64,000 nt of DNA, from the NCBI RefSeq assembly GCF_030317105.1, contig NZ_JASZYG010000001.1, forward strand, positions 806,001-870,000. The letters run 5' to 3'. Source of the stretch: Variovorax brevis (GTDB taxonomy: Bacteria > Pseudomonadota > Gammaproteobacteria > Burkholderiales > Burkholderiaceae_C). Below are positions 37,180-46,747 of the stretch, piece by piece (the stretch's first letter is position 1; each line of letters starts with the position of its first letter). The position numbers and the translations under genes were made by a program. The notes below the pieces were generated by a model, which did not search any database, was not told the origin of the DNA, and saw only the letters and a program-made list of their open reading frames with translations.

Positions 37180-38046
37180 ATGAAATCCGGTTACCTACCC
37201 AAGCTGCTATTCAGCCCCAGCGTGTTTCTCGTGCTGGTGTGCGTGTACGGCTACATCATGTTCACGATCTACCTGTCCTTCACGACGTCGACGATGCTGC
37301 CGTCGTTCGAACTGGCGGGCACAGCCAACTACACGCGCCTGCTCGGACTGGACAACTGGCAGGTGTCGATCGGCAACCTCGCGACCTTCGCAAGCCTGTA
37401 CATCGTCATCGCGATGATCATGGGCTTGGGGCTTGCGATCCTGATCGACCAGAAGATCCGTTCTGAAAGCGCCTTCCGCTCGATCTTCCTGTACCCGATG
37501 GCGCTGTCTTTCATCGTCACCGGCACGGCCTGGAAATGGTTGCTCGACCCGGGCGTGGGGCTGGAGCGCACGATCCACCTGCTGGGCTGGGAAAGCTTCT
37601 CCTTCACCTGGATCAAGGACAGCGAGATGGCCATCTATTGCGTCGTCATCGCGGCCGTCTGGCAGACCAGCGGCTTCGTGATGGCGATGTTCCTGGCAGG
37701 GCTGCGCGGCGTGGACACGGAGCAGGTCAACGCGGCCAAGGTCGATGGCGCCAAGACCTGGCAGATCTACCTGCGGATCATCTTGCCGCAACTGGGGCCG
37801 GTCTTCGTCTCGGCTTTCGTGATCCTGGCGCACATGGCAATCAAGTCCTATGACCTGGTCATCGCGCTGACCAATGGCGGCCCCGGCCGCTCGACCTGGC
37901 TGCCCTCGGTGTTCATGTACCAGTACACCTTCACCCGCAACGAGATGGCTGTCGGTGCCGCCAGTTCGGTGCTGATGCTGGTCGCGATCGGTGCCGTGGT
38001 GCTTCCTTACCTCTTCAGTGAAATGCGGAAGGTCAAAAATGGCTAA
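37180..38046 (+). CDS. Sugar ABC transporter permease 1
   Basis: This 288-residue inner-membrane protein has six predicted segments. The EAA loop that contacts the ATPase appears as VDTEQVNAAKVDGAKTWQIY followed by LRIILPQLGP. The ATG at 37180 has GCGGAG six bases upstream and begins a family-like N-terminus (MKSGYLPKLLFSPSVFLVLV). A GTG at 37147 in frame is the alternative. Its last codons overlap the next permease. Confidence 0.93.
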   Translation: MKSGYLPKLLFSPSVFLVLVCVYGYIMFTIYLSFTTSTMLPSFELAGTANYTRLLGLDNWQVSIGNLATFASLYIVIAMIMGLGLAILIDQKIRSESAFRSIFLYPMALSFIVTGTAWKWLLDPGVGLERTIHLLGWESFSFTWIKDSEMAIYCVVIAAVWQTSGFVMAMFLAGLRGVDTEQVNAAKVDGAKTWQIYLRIILPQLGPVFVSAFVILAHMAIKSYDLVIALTNGGPGRSTWLPSVFMYQYTFTRNEMAVGAASSVLMLVAIGAVVLPYLFSEMRKVKNG

Positions 38047-38947
38047 TGCAACCACTCATGCCGTTGCCCACGTGCACGGCGCCAGCGGCATCGCGCCCAG
38101 GCTGGACATCGCACGCATTGCGCTCTACGCGGTCTTGCTCGTGTTCGCCGTGGCCTTCCTGATGCCGGTCTACGTGATGGCGGTGAACTCCTTCAAGCCG
38201 CTCGACGAAATCCGCACCGGCAACATGATGGCGCTGCCCATCGACTGGACGATTGCGCCCTGGCTGAGCGCCTGGAGCACGGCGCAGATAGGAGTGCAGC
38301 CCACAGGCCTGAAGCCCTTCTTCATCAACTCGTTCCTGCTGGTGATTCCGTCGGTGGTGCTTTCCACGTTGATCGGTGCGCTGAACGGCTACATCCTCAC
38401 GCAGTTCAGGTTCAGGGGTGCGAACCTGATGTTTGCGGCGATGTTGTTCTCGGTGTTCATCCCCTTCCAGATCGTGCTGATTCCGATGGCCAAGACGCTC
38501 GGCTTCCTGGGGCTGGCAGGCACGGTGAAGGGCCTGATCTTCGTGAACACGGTGTACGGCATCGGCTTCACGACCCTGTTCTTCCGCAACTACTACGCGG
38601 CCTTTCCGACGGAGCTGATCCGCTCGGCCCGCATGGACGGCGCCGGCTTCTTCGGTGTGATGGGCCGCATCCTGCTGCCCAACAGCACGCCGATTATCGT
38701 GGTGACGGTGATCTGGCAGTTCACCAACATCTGGAACGAGTTCCTGTTCGGCGCTTCGTTCAGCGACTTCAGTTCGTACCCGCTCACGGTGGCGCTGAAC
38801 AACCTGGTCAACAGCAGCACCGGCGTCAAGGAATACAACGTTCACTTCGCTGGCGCGTTCATCGCCGCCATTCCGACGCTGGTCGTGTACCTCGTGTCCG
38901 GCAAATATTTCGTTCGCGGCTTGATGGCGGGTTCCGTCAAAGGCTAG
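38039..38947 (+). CDS. Sugar ABC transporter permease 2
   Basis: This 302-residue MalG-type permease has six membrane segments, starting with LDIARIALYAVLLVFAVAFL. The EAA loop reads LIRSARMDGAGFFGVMGRIL, then LPNSTP. The ATG lies inside the last codons of permease 1 (8-base overlap), so the two subunits are made in equal amounts. A repeat element follows before the ATPase gene. Confidence 0.94.
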   Translation: MANATTHAVAHVHGASGIAPRLDIARIALYAVLLVFAVAFLMPVYVMAVNSFKPLDEIRTGNMMALPIDWTIAPWLSAWSTAQIGVQPTGLKPFFINSFLLVIPSVVLSTLIGALNGYILTQFRFRGANLMFAAMLFSVFIPFQIVLIPMAKTLGFLGLAGTVKGLIFVNTVYGIGFTTLFFRNYYAAFPTELIRSARMDGAGFFGVMGRILLPNSTPIIVVTVIWQFTNIWNEFLFGASFSDFSSYPLTVALNNLVNSSTGVKEYNVHFAGAFIAAIPTLVVYLVSGKYFVRGLMAGSVKG

Positions 38948-38957
38948 TCATGTTGAC

Positions 38958-39054
38958 CTCCCCCAGGATCCGCGCACTTCGTGTCGCTCCTCCAACCCCC
39001 TCACCGGGGGCAACACCAGCGGCCCGGCAAAGCCGGTTCCGCGGTGTTCCCCGC
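38958..39054. repeat. Intergenic palindromic repeat (REP-like)
   Basis: The 160-base gap between permease 2 and the ATPase holds a dense nested palindrome. Its core CCGGC-AAA-GCCGG (39024-39036) is flanked by GCGG/CCGC, then AACACC/GGTGTT, then GGGG/CCCC arms ending at about 39052. It is preceded by a conserved-looking CGCGCACTTCGTGTCGC block. From memory, sequences of this form recur between genes in Variovorax and Acidovorax genomes. I see only this copy in the window. Placed inside a transporter operon, it could stabilise the upstream message or reduce ATPase expression. Confidence 0.65.
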
Positions 39055-39107
39055 GAAAACCTTCAGATCACTTGCGTCCTGAGCGACGCTTCCCCAAGGA
39101 GATAAGC

Positions 39108-40220
39108 ATGGCATCCCTCGACCTCGTCAACGTGCAAAAGAGCTTCGGCCCCGTCAAGATCCTGCACGACATTTCCATCGGCCTGAAGGACGGCGAGTTC
39201 CTCGTCCTGGTGGGCCCCTCCGGTTGCGGCAAGAGCACCTTGATGAACATCATCGCGGGGCTTGAAGAGCCGACCGCCGGCACGCTCAACCTGCAAGGCC
39301 GCGACATCACCAATGTGGCGCCTGCCGAGCGCAACATCTCGATGGTGTTCCAGTCTTATGCGCTGTACCCGAACATGACGGTCGCACGGAACATCGAGTT
39401 TCCGCTGGAGATGCGCAAGGTCGAGAAGTCCAAGCGTGCCGAACGGGTCAAGTCGGTCTCGAAACTGTTGCAGATCGAGCATCTGCTGGACCGCAAGCCA
39501 CGCCAGCTTTCCGGCGGCCAGCGCCAGCGCGTTGCGATTGGCCGCGCACTTGCGCGCGAACCCCAGCTCTACCTCTTCGACGAACCGCTCTCGAACCTTG
39601 ACGCACAACTGCGTGTGGACATGCGCACCGAGATCAAGAAGCTGCATCAGCGGCTGAAGGCAACCATCGTCTACGTGACGCACGACCAGATCGAGGCCAT
39701 GACGCTGGCGACGCGGATCGCCGTCATGAAAGGCGGCGTGCTCCAGCAACTCGGCACGCCGTACGAGGTCTACAACCGTCCGGCCAACACCTTTGTCGCC
39801 AGCTTCATGGGCTCGCCTCGCATGAATCTCATCAAGGCGAAAGTCGCAGGCGGCGCGCAGAGCCTGGAGATTCAGTCTGGTCAGAGCCCGCGCGTCAGCA
39901 TCCCGCTGCCGTCTTCCATGTCTTCCACACTTCAGGCCTGCGCCGGCCAGGAAGTCATTGCCGGTATCCGCGCCGAAGCGGTGAGCCTTGCGCGAGACGG
40001 CATGGTGGCCGGGCCGATGCAATGCTTCGTCGATGCCAGGGTCGAAGTCATCGAGCCGACGGGCGCTGACACGCTGGTCGTGCTGAACCTGGGCGGCAGC
40101 GAATTCACCGTTCGCCTCGAACCCGACGCACCGCTGAAGCCGGAGCAGAACGCACGCTTCCTGGTCGATCTGTCGAAGCTGGTGTGCTTCGACGCCAAGA
40201 GCGAAACGCTGATCGCGTAA
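39108..40220 (+). CDS. Sugar ABC transporter ATP-binding protein (MalK/UgpC type)
   Basis: This 370-residue ATPase has Walker A GPSGCGKST, signature LSGGQRQRVAIGRAL, Walker B LYLFDEPLSNLD and switch histidine in VTHDQIEAMTLATR. A C-terminal TOBE/regulatory domain occupies about residues 240-370. AAGGAGAT precedes the ATG at 39108. Such ATPases often serve several CUT1 importers. It powers uptake through the two permeases upstream. Confidence 0.95.
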   Translation: MASLDLVNVQKSFGPVKILHDISIGLKDGEFLVLVGPSGCGKSTLMNIIAGLEEPTAGTLNLQGRDITNVAPAERNISMVFQSYALYPNMTVARNIEFPLEMRKVEKSKRAERVKSVSKLLQIEHLLDRKPRQLSGGQRQRVAIGRALAREPQLYLFDEPLSNLDAQLRVDMRTEIKKLHQRLKATIVYVTHDQIEAMTLATRIAVMKGGVLQQLGTPYEVYNRPANTFVASFMGSPRMNLIKAKVAGGAQSLEIQSGQSPRVSIPLPSSMSSTLQACAGQEVIAGIRAEAVSLARDGMVAGPMQCFVDARVEVIEPTGADTLVVLNLGGSEFTVRLEPDAPLKPEQNARFLVDLSKLVCFDAKSETLIA

Positions 40221-40225
40221 ACGCC

Positions 40226-41746
40226 ATGACCGCAATGCGCGCGTACGACGTGGTGATCATCGGCTCCGGTGTCGGCGGTGGCGCCGTGGCCCGGCAGCTG
40301 GCGGGCACGGGGGCGCGCGTGTTGATCCTGGAGCGCGGCCCGGTGTTGCCGCGGGAACCGCAGAACTGGGATCCTGAATCGGTCTTTGTCGATCTGCGCT
40401 ATCGCAGCACGGAGACGTGGACGAACGGTGACCGCAAATTCCGTCCTGGCCAGTACTACTTCGTCGGCGGCCACACCAAGTTCTACGGCACCGCGATGTT
40501 CCGCTTTCGCGAGCGCGACTTCGAGGCGCACGATCTGGAAGACGGCATCACGCCTGCGTGGCCCATCGGCTACGGCGACCTGGAGCCTTGGTACGCGCAG
40601 GCGGAGCAACTGTTCGGCGTGCGTGGGCAGGCCGGAATCGATCCGACGGAGCCGCCGCGCAGCGCGCCGTACGCGCATGACCCCATCCCGCATGAGCCTG
40701 TGCTGGCGCAGATTGCTGCGCGGCTGAAGGCCCAAGGCCTGAAGCCGTTTCCCATGCCCTCGGCCGTCGATTACGGGGGCCTGTGCCGGCGCTGCGGCAC
40801 CTGCGACGCCTTCCCCTGCCAGATCGACGCCAAGGGCGATGCCGAGATGTGCCTGGTTCGACCGGCACTGAGGCAACCCAACGTGGAGTTGCGCACCGAG
40901 ATCATGGTCGAGCGGCTGATCACGGACGACACAGGCCGGCGCATCGTGGCCGCCGACGTCAACGAGCGCGGCGTGAAGACGCGCATCCATGCCAGCCTGT
41001 TCGTTCTCAGCGCGGGGGCCGTCAACTCGGCCGCCCTGCTGCTGCGTTCCGCCGACGCCCGGAATCCCCAAGGTCTCGCCAATTCCAGCGACGTGGTCGG
41101 GCGCCACTTCATGAACCACAACTGCACCGGCCTGATGGCCCTGCATCCCACGAAGCGCAACGACACGAAGTTTCCCAAGACGCTGTCGCTCAACGACTAC
41201 TACTTCGGCGACGCCGACCGAAAGGGCGAAGGTCCGCCGCTGGGCAACCTGCAATTGCTGGGCAAGCTGAGCGAGCCGATCCTGCGCGGCGCAATGCCCG
41301 CTTGGACGCCGCGCCGGCTCCGCCAATGGGTGGCCGAACACAGCGTCGACTGGTACGTCATGTCCGAGGATTTACCTCACCGCGACAGCACCGTTCGCCT
41401 CAACAGCGACGGCAGCATCGACCTGCGCTGGCACCGCACCAACATGAACGCGCATCGCCAATGGGTGCGCAAGGCGGCGCGCATCATCCGGCGCACGGGC
41501 TACCCGATCGTGCTGACCAAGCCTTTCACCATGGACACGCCCTCGCATCAATGCGGCACGGTGCGCTTCGGCAATGACCCGGCGACTTCGGCGCTCGATC
41601 CCTTCTGCAAGGCCTGGGACCACGACAACCTCTACGTGGTCGATGCCAGCTTCTTCCCCTCCTCGGCCGCCGTCAACCCGGCATTGACCATCGCGGCGCA
41701 GGCGCTGCGCGTCGGCCATCACCTTCGCACGGAAGTACTTCAATGA
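40226..41746 (+). CDS. GMC-family FAD oxidoreductase
   Basis: This 506-residue protein has the FAD loop DVVIIGSGVGGGAVARQL at residues 7-24. A four-cysteine patch, CRRCGTCDAFPC, stands in the middle. The C-terminal active-site region holds HQCGTVRFG and SSAAVNPALTIAAQAL, with His and Asn in place of the usual His pair. This form is common among GMC enzymes that oxidise sugar or polyol hydroxyls, including glycoside 3-dehydrogenases. No TAT signal is seen, so it may be cytoplasmic. It overlaps the SDR gene by 4 bases. Confidence 0.92.
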   Translation: MTAMRAYDVVIIGSGVGGGAVARQLAGTGARVLILERGPVLPREPQNWDPESVFVDLRYRSTETWTNGDRKFRPGQYYFVGGHTKFYGTAMFRFRERDFEAHDLEDGITPAWPIGYGDLEPWYAQAEQLFGVRGQAGIDPTEPPRSAPYAHDPIPHEPVLAQIAARLKAQGLKPFPMPSAVDYGGLCRRCGTCDAFPCQIDAKGDAEMCLVRPALRQPNVELRTEIMVERLITDDTGRRIVAADVNERGVKTRIHASLFVLSAGAVNSAALLLRSADARNPQGLANSSDVVGRHFMNHNCTGLMALHPTKRNDTKFPKTLSLNDYYFGDADRKGEGPPLGNLQLLGKLSEPILRGAMPAWTPRRLRQWVAEHSVDWYVMSEDLPHRDSTVRLNSDGSIDLRWHRTNMNAHRQWVRKAARIIRRTGYPIVLTKPFTMDTPSHQCGTVRFGNDPATSALDPFCKAWDHDNLYVVDASFFPSSAAVNPALTIAAQALRVGHHLRTEVLQ

Positions 41747-42510
41747 ACACGTCCCGACCCCTGGCACTGGTGACGGGTGCCCGACGCGGCATCGGTGCCG
41801 GCATTGCGATCGAACTCGCCTCGCGCGGCTTCGACATTGCGTTGACCGACATCGACGCCGCGGGCGCCGAACCCACGCTGGCCGCCATCGAAGCGCACGG
41901 CGCGCGCTGCAAGCTGTTCGAGTCCGACCTGGGGCACGTCGAGCAGCACGCGGCCGTCGTCGAGCGCATCGTCGAATGGCACGGCCCCATCGCCTGCCTG
42001 GTCAACAACGCCGGCATTCCGGCGCCGAGCCGCGGTGACCTGCTCGACGTGACGCCCGCAACCTTCGACCGCGTGCTCGACGTGAACCTGCGCGGCACCT
42101 TCTTTTTCACGCAGGCCGTGGCCCGGCACATGGCGGCCACGCCGTCCGAGCGCGCGCGCGCCATCGTCACCGTCTCATCCGTCAGCGTCGAGATGGCGTC
42201 GATCGAGCGCGGCGAGTACTGCGTTTCCAAGTCGGGGCTCGGCATGCTCACGAAGCTGTTCGCGCTGCGACTGGCGCCGCTGGGCATCGGTGTGTTCGAG
42301 GTTCGGCCCGGCGTGATCCGAACGCCGATGACCGAGGGCGTCGCCGGCAAGTACGAGCAACGCATCGCCGACGGCCTGGTGCCGATGGGTCGCTGGGGCT
42401 ACCCCGAGGACGTGGCGCGCGCCGTGGCGGCCCTGGCGGGTGGCGAGCTGGGTTTCTCAACGGGCAGCGTCATCCACGTGGACGGCGCCCTTTCCATTCC
42501 AACGCTATGA
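41743..42510 (+). CDS. Short-chain dehydrogenase/reductase
   Basis: This 255-residue SDR has the cofactor motif TGARRGIGAG, then NNAGIP, a serine in VTVSSVSVEMAS and the YxxxK pair in EYCVSKSG. Aspartate-rich residues after the second strand (LTDIDAAGA) suggest NAD(H). It is wedged between the two GMC genes with ATGA overlaps on both sides, so all three redox enzymes are made together. It probably oxidises or reduces a hydroxyl or ketone of the sugar-derived intermediate. Confidence 0.93.
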   Translation: MNTSRPLALVTGARRGIGAGIAIELASRGFDIALTDIDAAGAEPTLAAIEAHGARCKLFESDLGHVEQHAAVVERIVEWHGPIACLVNNAGIPAPSRGDLLDVTPATFDRVLDVNLRGTFFFTQAVARHMAATPSERARAIVTVSSVSVEMASIERGEYCVSKSGLGMLTKLFALRLAPLGIGVFEVRPGVIRTPMTEGVAGKYEQRIADGLVPMGRWGYPEDVARAVAALAGGELGFSTGSVIHVDGALSIPTL

Positions 42511-44123
42511 AAACCGAAAGCTACGACTACATCATCACCGGCGGCGGCTCGGCGGGCTGCGTGCTGGCGAACCGCCTGAGCGCCGATGCCTCGGTGAAGG
42601 TGCTCTTGCTCGAAGCGGGCGGCCCCGACAGGCACCCCTTCTTCCACATGCCGGCGGGCTTCGCGAAGATGACGCGGGGCATCGGATCGTGGGGCTTTCA
42701 GACAGTGCCACAGAAGCACCTGAAGGACCGCGTGCTGCGTTTCACGCAGGCCAAGGTGATCGGTGGCGGCTCCTCCATCAACGCGCAGCTCTACACGCGC
42801 GGCGCCGCTGCGGACTACGATGAATGGGCCAGCGAGGAAGGCGCCACCGGCTGGTCCTATCGCGACGTGCTGCCCTACTTCAAGCGCTCGGAAAACAACC
42901 AGCGCTTTGCCAACGAATTCCACGCTTATGGCGGACCGCTCGGTGTGTCCAACCCGATCAGCCCGCTGCCGATCTGCGAAGCCTATTTCCAGGCCGGGCA
43001 GGAACTCGGCATTCCCTTCAACGCCGACTTCAACGGAGCGAAGCAGGACGGCCTCGGCTATTACCAGCTCACGCAGCTCAATGCGCGCCGATCGTCCACC
43101 TCCACCGGCTTCCTGAACAAGCAGGTGCGCGCCCGACCCAACCTGCAGGTGATGATGAACGCACGCGTGCTGCGCGTGATCGTGGAAAACGGGCGTGCCG
43201 TGGGCGTGGAAGTCGTCAGTGCCGACAACGCAACGCCGCGCGTGATCCGTGCGGACCGCGAGGTGATCGTGTCCTCCGGCGCGATCGGTTCACCCAAGCT
43301 GCTGATGCAGTCCGGCATCGGCCCGGCAGAACACCTGCGTTCGGTGGGCGTGGCCGTGACGCACGACCTGCCGGGCGTGGGGAGCAACCTGCAGGACCAT
43401 CTGGATCTGTTCGTGATCGCGGAGTGCACCGGCGACCACACCTACGACAAGTACAACAAGCCGCAGCATGCCGCGATGGCGGGGCTTCAGTACCTGATGC
43501 TCAAGACGGGGCCGGTCGCCTCGAGCCTTTTCGAGACGGGCGGCTTCTGGTACGCCGATCCGAAGGCGAATGCGCGCTCGCCGGACATCCAGTTCCACCT
43601 CGGCCTCGGCTCCGGCATCGAGGCAGGCATGGCGAAACTGAACAACGCCGGCGTCACCTTGAACACCGCCTATCTGCGCCCGAAGTCGCGCGGCACGGTG
43701 CGGCTTGCGAGCAAAGACCCTGGGGACAAGCCGCTGCTCGATCCCAACTACTGGTCGGATCCGCACGACCGTGAGATGTCGATCAAGGGCTTGCGCCTGG
43801 CGCGCGAGATCTTCAGGCAGCCCGCCATGCGGCGCTACGTGCAGACCGAGGTGCTTCCGGGCACGCGGCTGGAGACCGATCAGGAATTGTTCGACTACGC
43901 CTGCGCCAATGCCAAGACCGACCATCACCCTGTCGGCACATGCCGCATGGGCCCCGCCAGCCATCCGGACAGCGTCGTGACGCCGGACCTGCGCGTGATC
44001 GGCATGCAAGGCCTGCGTGTCGTCGATGCCTCCGTCATGCCACGCGTTCCCTCGTGCAACACCAATGCGCCCACCATCATGGTCGCCGAGAAGGCGGCCG
44101 ACCACATCCTCGGGCGCATCTGA
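42507..44123 (+). CDS. GMC-family FAD oxidoreductase (choline-dehydrogenase-like)
   Basis: This 538-residue protein has the FAD loop DYIITGGGSAGCVLANRLSA and the GMC signature around KVIGGGSSINAQLYTRG. Active-site His appears in DHHPVGTCRMG and Asn in NTNAPTIMVAEKAADHI. It is of the choline/alcohol dehydrogenase subgroup, different from the GMC enzyme two genes upstream, so the operon has two FAD alcohol oxidisers. It may pass electrons to quinone. The next gene starts 30 bases later. Confidence 0.93.
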   Translation: MKTESYDYIITGGGSAGCVLANRLSADASVKVLLLEAGGPDRHPFFHMPAGFAKMTRGIGSWGFQTVPQKHLKDRVLRFTQAKVIGGGSSINAQLYTRGAAADYDEWASEEGATGWSYRDVLPYFKRSENNQRFANEFHAYGGPLGVSNPISPLPICEAYFQAGQELGIPFNADFNGAKQDGLGYYQLTQLNARRSSTSTGFLNKQVRARPNLQVMMNARVLRVIVENGRAVGVEVVSADNATPRVIRADREVIVSSGAIGSPKLLMQSGIGPAEHLRSVGVAVTHDLPGVGSNLQDHLDLFVIAECTGDHTYDKYNKPQHAAMAGLQYLMLKTGPVASSLFETGGFWYADPKANARSPDIQFHLGLGSGIEAGMAKLNNAGVTLNTAYLRPKSRGTVRLASKDPGDKPLLDPNYWSDPHDREMSIKGLRLAREIFRQPAMRRYVQTEVLPGTRLETDQELFDYACANAKTDHHPVGTCRMGPASHPDSVVTPDLRVIGMQGLRVVDASVMPRVPSCNTNAPTIMVAEKAADHILGRI

Positions 44124-44153
44124 CGCGCCCCCTTCATCGCCAGGAGAATCCCC

Positions 44154-45323
44154 ATGCAAATCACCCTGCCCCAAGCCGATGGCACGCTCAAGACCTACGT
44201 GCCGAAGGCCCAGCCGATCGTTCCTCGCGGCGCGCCGGCAAAGTTCAATCGCACCGTCTTTGCCGCGGCCCACGTGGTCGTGAATCCACTGGCAACGGTG
44301 GACCCGTGGGACGCGTCGCCCGCCATCGACTGGGAACGCACACTCGCTTTTCGCGAGCACCTGTGGTCGCTCGGCTTCAAGGTGGCCGAAGCCATGGACA
44401 CGGCGCAGCGAGGAATGGGCGTGGACTGGCCTGTCGCGCGCGAACTGATCCAGCGCAGCCTGCGCCATGCCCGGACCATTCCGGGCGCGGACCTCGCCTG
44501 CGGCGTCGGAACCGACCAACTGTTGCCAGGCCCTGACGTGACCATTGCGCAGGTCGAGGCCGCGTACCGTGCGCAACTCGAAGTCGTTGAGGCCGAAGGC
44601 GGTCGCGCCATCCTGATGGCCAGCCGGGCGCTCGTGCGCTGCGCACGCAGCCCCGACGACTACCTGGCGCTCTACGGTCGCTTGCTCAAGGATGCTTCGA
44701 AGCCCGTCGTGCTCCACTGGCTTGGCGAGATGTTCGACCCTGCACTGCGCGGCTACTGGGGATCCACGGACATTCCGACCGCACTCGACACGGTCGCGAA
44801 GCTGGTGCGCGAAAACGCCTCGCGGGTCGAGGGCATCAAGGTCTCCCTGCTCGATGCGAAATGGGAGCTTGACCTGCGCCGCCGCCTGCCCGACGGCGTG
44901 AAGATGTACACGGGCGACGACTTCAACTACGCCGAGCTGATGGCCGGCGACGAACACGGCCACTCGCACGGCCTGCTGGGCATCTTCGACCCCATTGCAC
45001 CGGTGGCCGCCGTCGCGCTCGGCGAACTGGCCGCGGGCCGCACCGGGCGCTTTCGCGAACTGCTGGACCCGACCGTGACGCTCTCGCGCGAGATCTTTCG
45101 TGCGCCGACGCGCCACTACAAGGCCGGCGTCGTGTTTCTGGCCTGGCTCAACGGCCATCAGGACCACTTCTCGATGGCCGGCGGCCTGCAGTCGGCGCGC
45201 GGCGCAGCGCATTTCGCCAAGCTATTCGAGCTGGCCGATGGCTGTGGCGTGCTCACCGATCCGGAACTCGCCACCTTGCGCATGCAGCGCTATCTGTCGG
45301 TTGCCTGCGGGCTTACGTCATGA
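44154..45323 (+). CDS. DUF993 protein (dihydrodipicolinate-synthase-like TIM barrel)
   Basis: This 389-residue protein belongs to a family related to DapA. A Schiff-base-type lysine sits in GIKVSLLD, preceded by VLHWLGEMFDPALRGYWGS and followed by MYTGDDFNYAELMAGDEHGH. No member has, to my knowledge, a firm function, although they occur in sugar catabolic operons. Here it could be the C-C cleaving aldolase or dehydratase of the pathway, acting after the dehydrogenases. AGGAGAA precedes the ATG. It overlaps the UPF0303 gene by 4 bases. Confidence 0.85.
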   Translation: MQITLPQADGTLKTYVPKAQPIVPRGAPAKFNRTVFAAAHVVVNPLATVDPWDASPAIDWERTLAFREHLWSLGFKVAEAMDTAQRGMGVDWPVARELIQRSLRHARTIPGADLACGVGTDQLLPGPDVTIAQVEAAYRAQLEVVEAEGGRAILMASRALVRCARSPDDYLALYGRLLKDASKPVVLHWLGEMFDPALRGYWGSTDIPTALDTVAKLVRENASRVEGIKVSLLDAKWELDLRRRLPDGVKMYTGDDFNYAELMAGDEHGHSHGLLGIFDPIAPVAAVALGELAAGRTGRFRELLDPTVTLSREIFRAPTRHYKAGVVFLAWLNGHQDHFSMAGGLQSARGAAHFAKLFELADGCGVLTDPELATLRMQRYLSVACGLTS

Positions 45324-45811
45324 GCATCGAACGCGACCTGGAGCGCATGGCCTTGCAGGAGCAACGGCTGCGCTTCGTTCAATTCGACAACGCTTTGGCA
45401 TGGGAGTTGGGAACGCGGCTCCGGTCGCGCTGCGAGGCGCTCGGCACGCCGATGGCGATCGAGATCCGGCTGGCGCGTGAGACCGTCTTTTTCTTTGCGA
45501 TGCCGGGCACCAACCCGGGCAATGCCGATTGGGCGCGCCGGAAGCGCAACACCGTCGAACTCCTTCACAGAAGCTCGTATGCCGTCGGCATGTCGCTCGA
45601 ACTCGAGGGCCGCTCGCTCGAGCAGCAGATGGGGCTTCCAGCGCGCGACCATGCGGTTCACGGAGGAAGCTTTCCCATTCGACTGAGCGACGGGAGCTGC
45701 GTTGGGGCGGTCACTGTTTCCGGCGCGCCGCAACGCGAAGATCACAACATCGTGGTTCGCGTGTTGGCAGAACTGTGTGACGTGCCGCCGGACGAAGTCA
45801 CCTTGGCGTGA
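45320..45811 (+). CDS. UPF0303 / HbpS-like (DUF336) protein
   Basis: This 163-residue protein has the heme-degrading/HbpS-GlcG fold (PF03928): LGTRLRSRCEALGTPMAIEI at the start and GGSFPIRLSDGSCVGAVTVS near the end. Relatives include the haem-binding HbpS and GlcG of the glycolate operon. Many accompany sugar or diol catabolism with unknown roles. It is the last gene of the operon, coupled by ATGA overlap to the DUF993 gene. Confidence 0.88.
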   Translation: MSIERDLERMALQEQRLRFVQFDNALAWELGTRLRSRCEALGTPMAIEIRLARETVFFFAMPGTNPGNADWARRKRNTVELLHRSSYAVGMSLELEGRSLEQQMGLPARDHAVHGGSFPIRLSDGSCVGAVTVSGAPQREDHNIVVRVLAELCDVPPDEVTLA

Positions 45812-45850
45812 AAGCGTTACTGGCGCCGGGAGCCGTTGCTTCGAGACTTG

Positions 45851-46747
45851 CTAAGCGGCGCCAGAACCGCGCAAGTCCAGATCCCACATCACATCCGCCC
45901 CCATGCGGTAGACCCGACTCGACGGTCGCAGGCACTCCGCCATCGACACGTTCTGCGCCAGCATGAGCCCCGGGCGCCCCTCGCCGATGACCACGGGCGC
46001 GACGCTCAGGTGCAGCCGATCCATGCACCCCTGTTCGATGAAGCGCGATACGGTCACGCCGCCGCCTTCGACAAAGATCACGCGCAAGCCGCGTGCTTGC
46101 AACGCCACCAGCAAGGCGCGCAGGTTCATGTTGCCCTCGACATCCACCAGGCCGGGAACGCCCAGCGTCTGGTCCTTGCCGACGCGCTCGGCGGCCTCGT
46201 GCTGCCGCGTTGCATCGCAAACCAGCAGCGTGCGCGCGCGGCGGTCAGACAGTGCGCGCAGCGTGGGTGGCAGCCGCAAACGCGGATCCAGCAATACGCG
46301 CACCGGGTTGTCTCCCGCCACGTGGCGCGTGGTGAGCTGCGGGTTGTCGATGGCGGCCGTGTCGGTGCCCACGATGACGGCGTCGCACAGGGCGCGCAGG
46401 CGGTGCAGGTGCTGCAGGACCTCTGCCCCGTTCACGTAGTTGGCGTCGCCGCCGCGCGTGGCAATGCAACCGTTGAGGCTTTGGCCCAGTTGCCCGACGA
46501 CCCACGCAGGGCTGCCGGCGCTGCGGTCCAGGATGGGCTTGATGAGCGAGAACAACTCGACGGCCTCCGCGCTCCAGCCTTCGCCCAGTTCAAAGCCTGC
46601 CACACCGGGCACTGCCGGCCCGCCCTGCCCCACGCCCCCGTTGCGACGGCGCTGCACGATGTCCAGGCACAGCGACCACAGCGCGTCGATGCCCGCCCCG
46701 GCGGACAAGGCCGGGATCATGTGGGGGAGCGGCAGGCGGTCATTCAC
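45851..46747 (-). CDS. RibD C-terminal-like (dihydrofolate-reductase-fold) reductase
   Basis: This protein is 298 residues. The reductase domain covers about residues 75-290 (GQLGQSLNGCIAT, AVIVGTDTAAIDNPQLTTRH, VRVLLDPRLRLPP, RVIFVEGGGVTVSRFIEQG). Such enzymes reduce ribosylated pyrimidines in riboflavin synthesis or analogous pterin-type intermediates. The first 70 residues are not part of the fold and I do not recognise them. No deaminase domain is present. The GTG at 46747 overlaps the TGA of the upstream membrane-protein gene (GTGA), so translation is coupled. It may belong functionally with the pterin-like cluster at 23.1-29.6 kb. Confidence 0.88.
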   Translation of the reverse strand: MNDRLPLPHMIPALSAGAGIDALWSLCLDIVQRRRNGGVGQGGPAVPGVAGFELGEGWSAEAVELFSLIKPILDRSAGSPAWVVGQLGQSLNGCIATRGGDANYVNGAEVLQHLHRLRALCDAVIVGTDTAAIDNPQLTTRHVAGDNPVRVLLDPRLRLPPTLRALSDRRARTLLVCDATRQHEAAERVGKDQTLGVPGLVDVEGNMNLRALLVALQARGLRVIFVEGGGVTVSRFIEQGCMDRLHLSVAPVVIGEGRPGLMLAQNVSMAECLRPSSRVYRMGADVMWDLDLRGSGAA

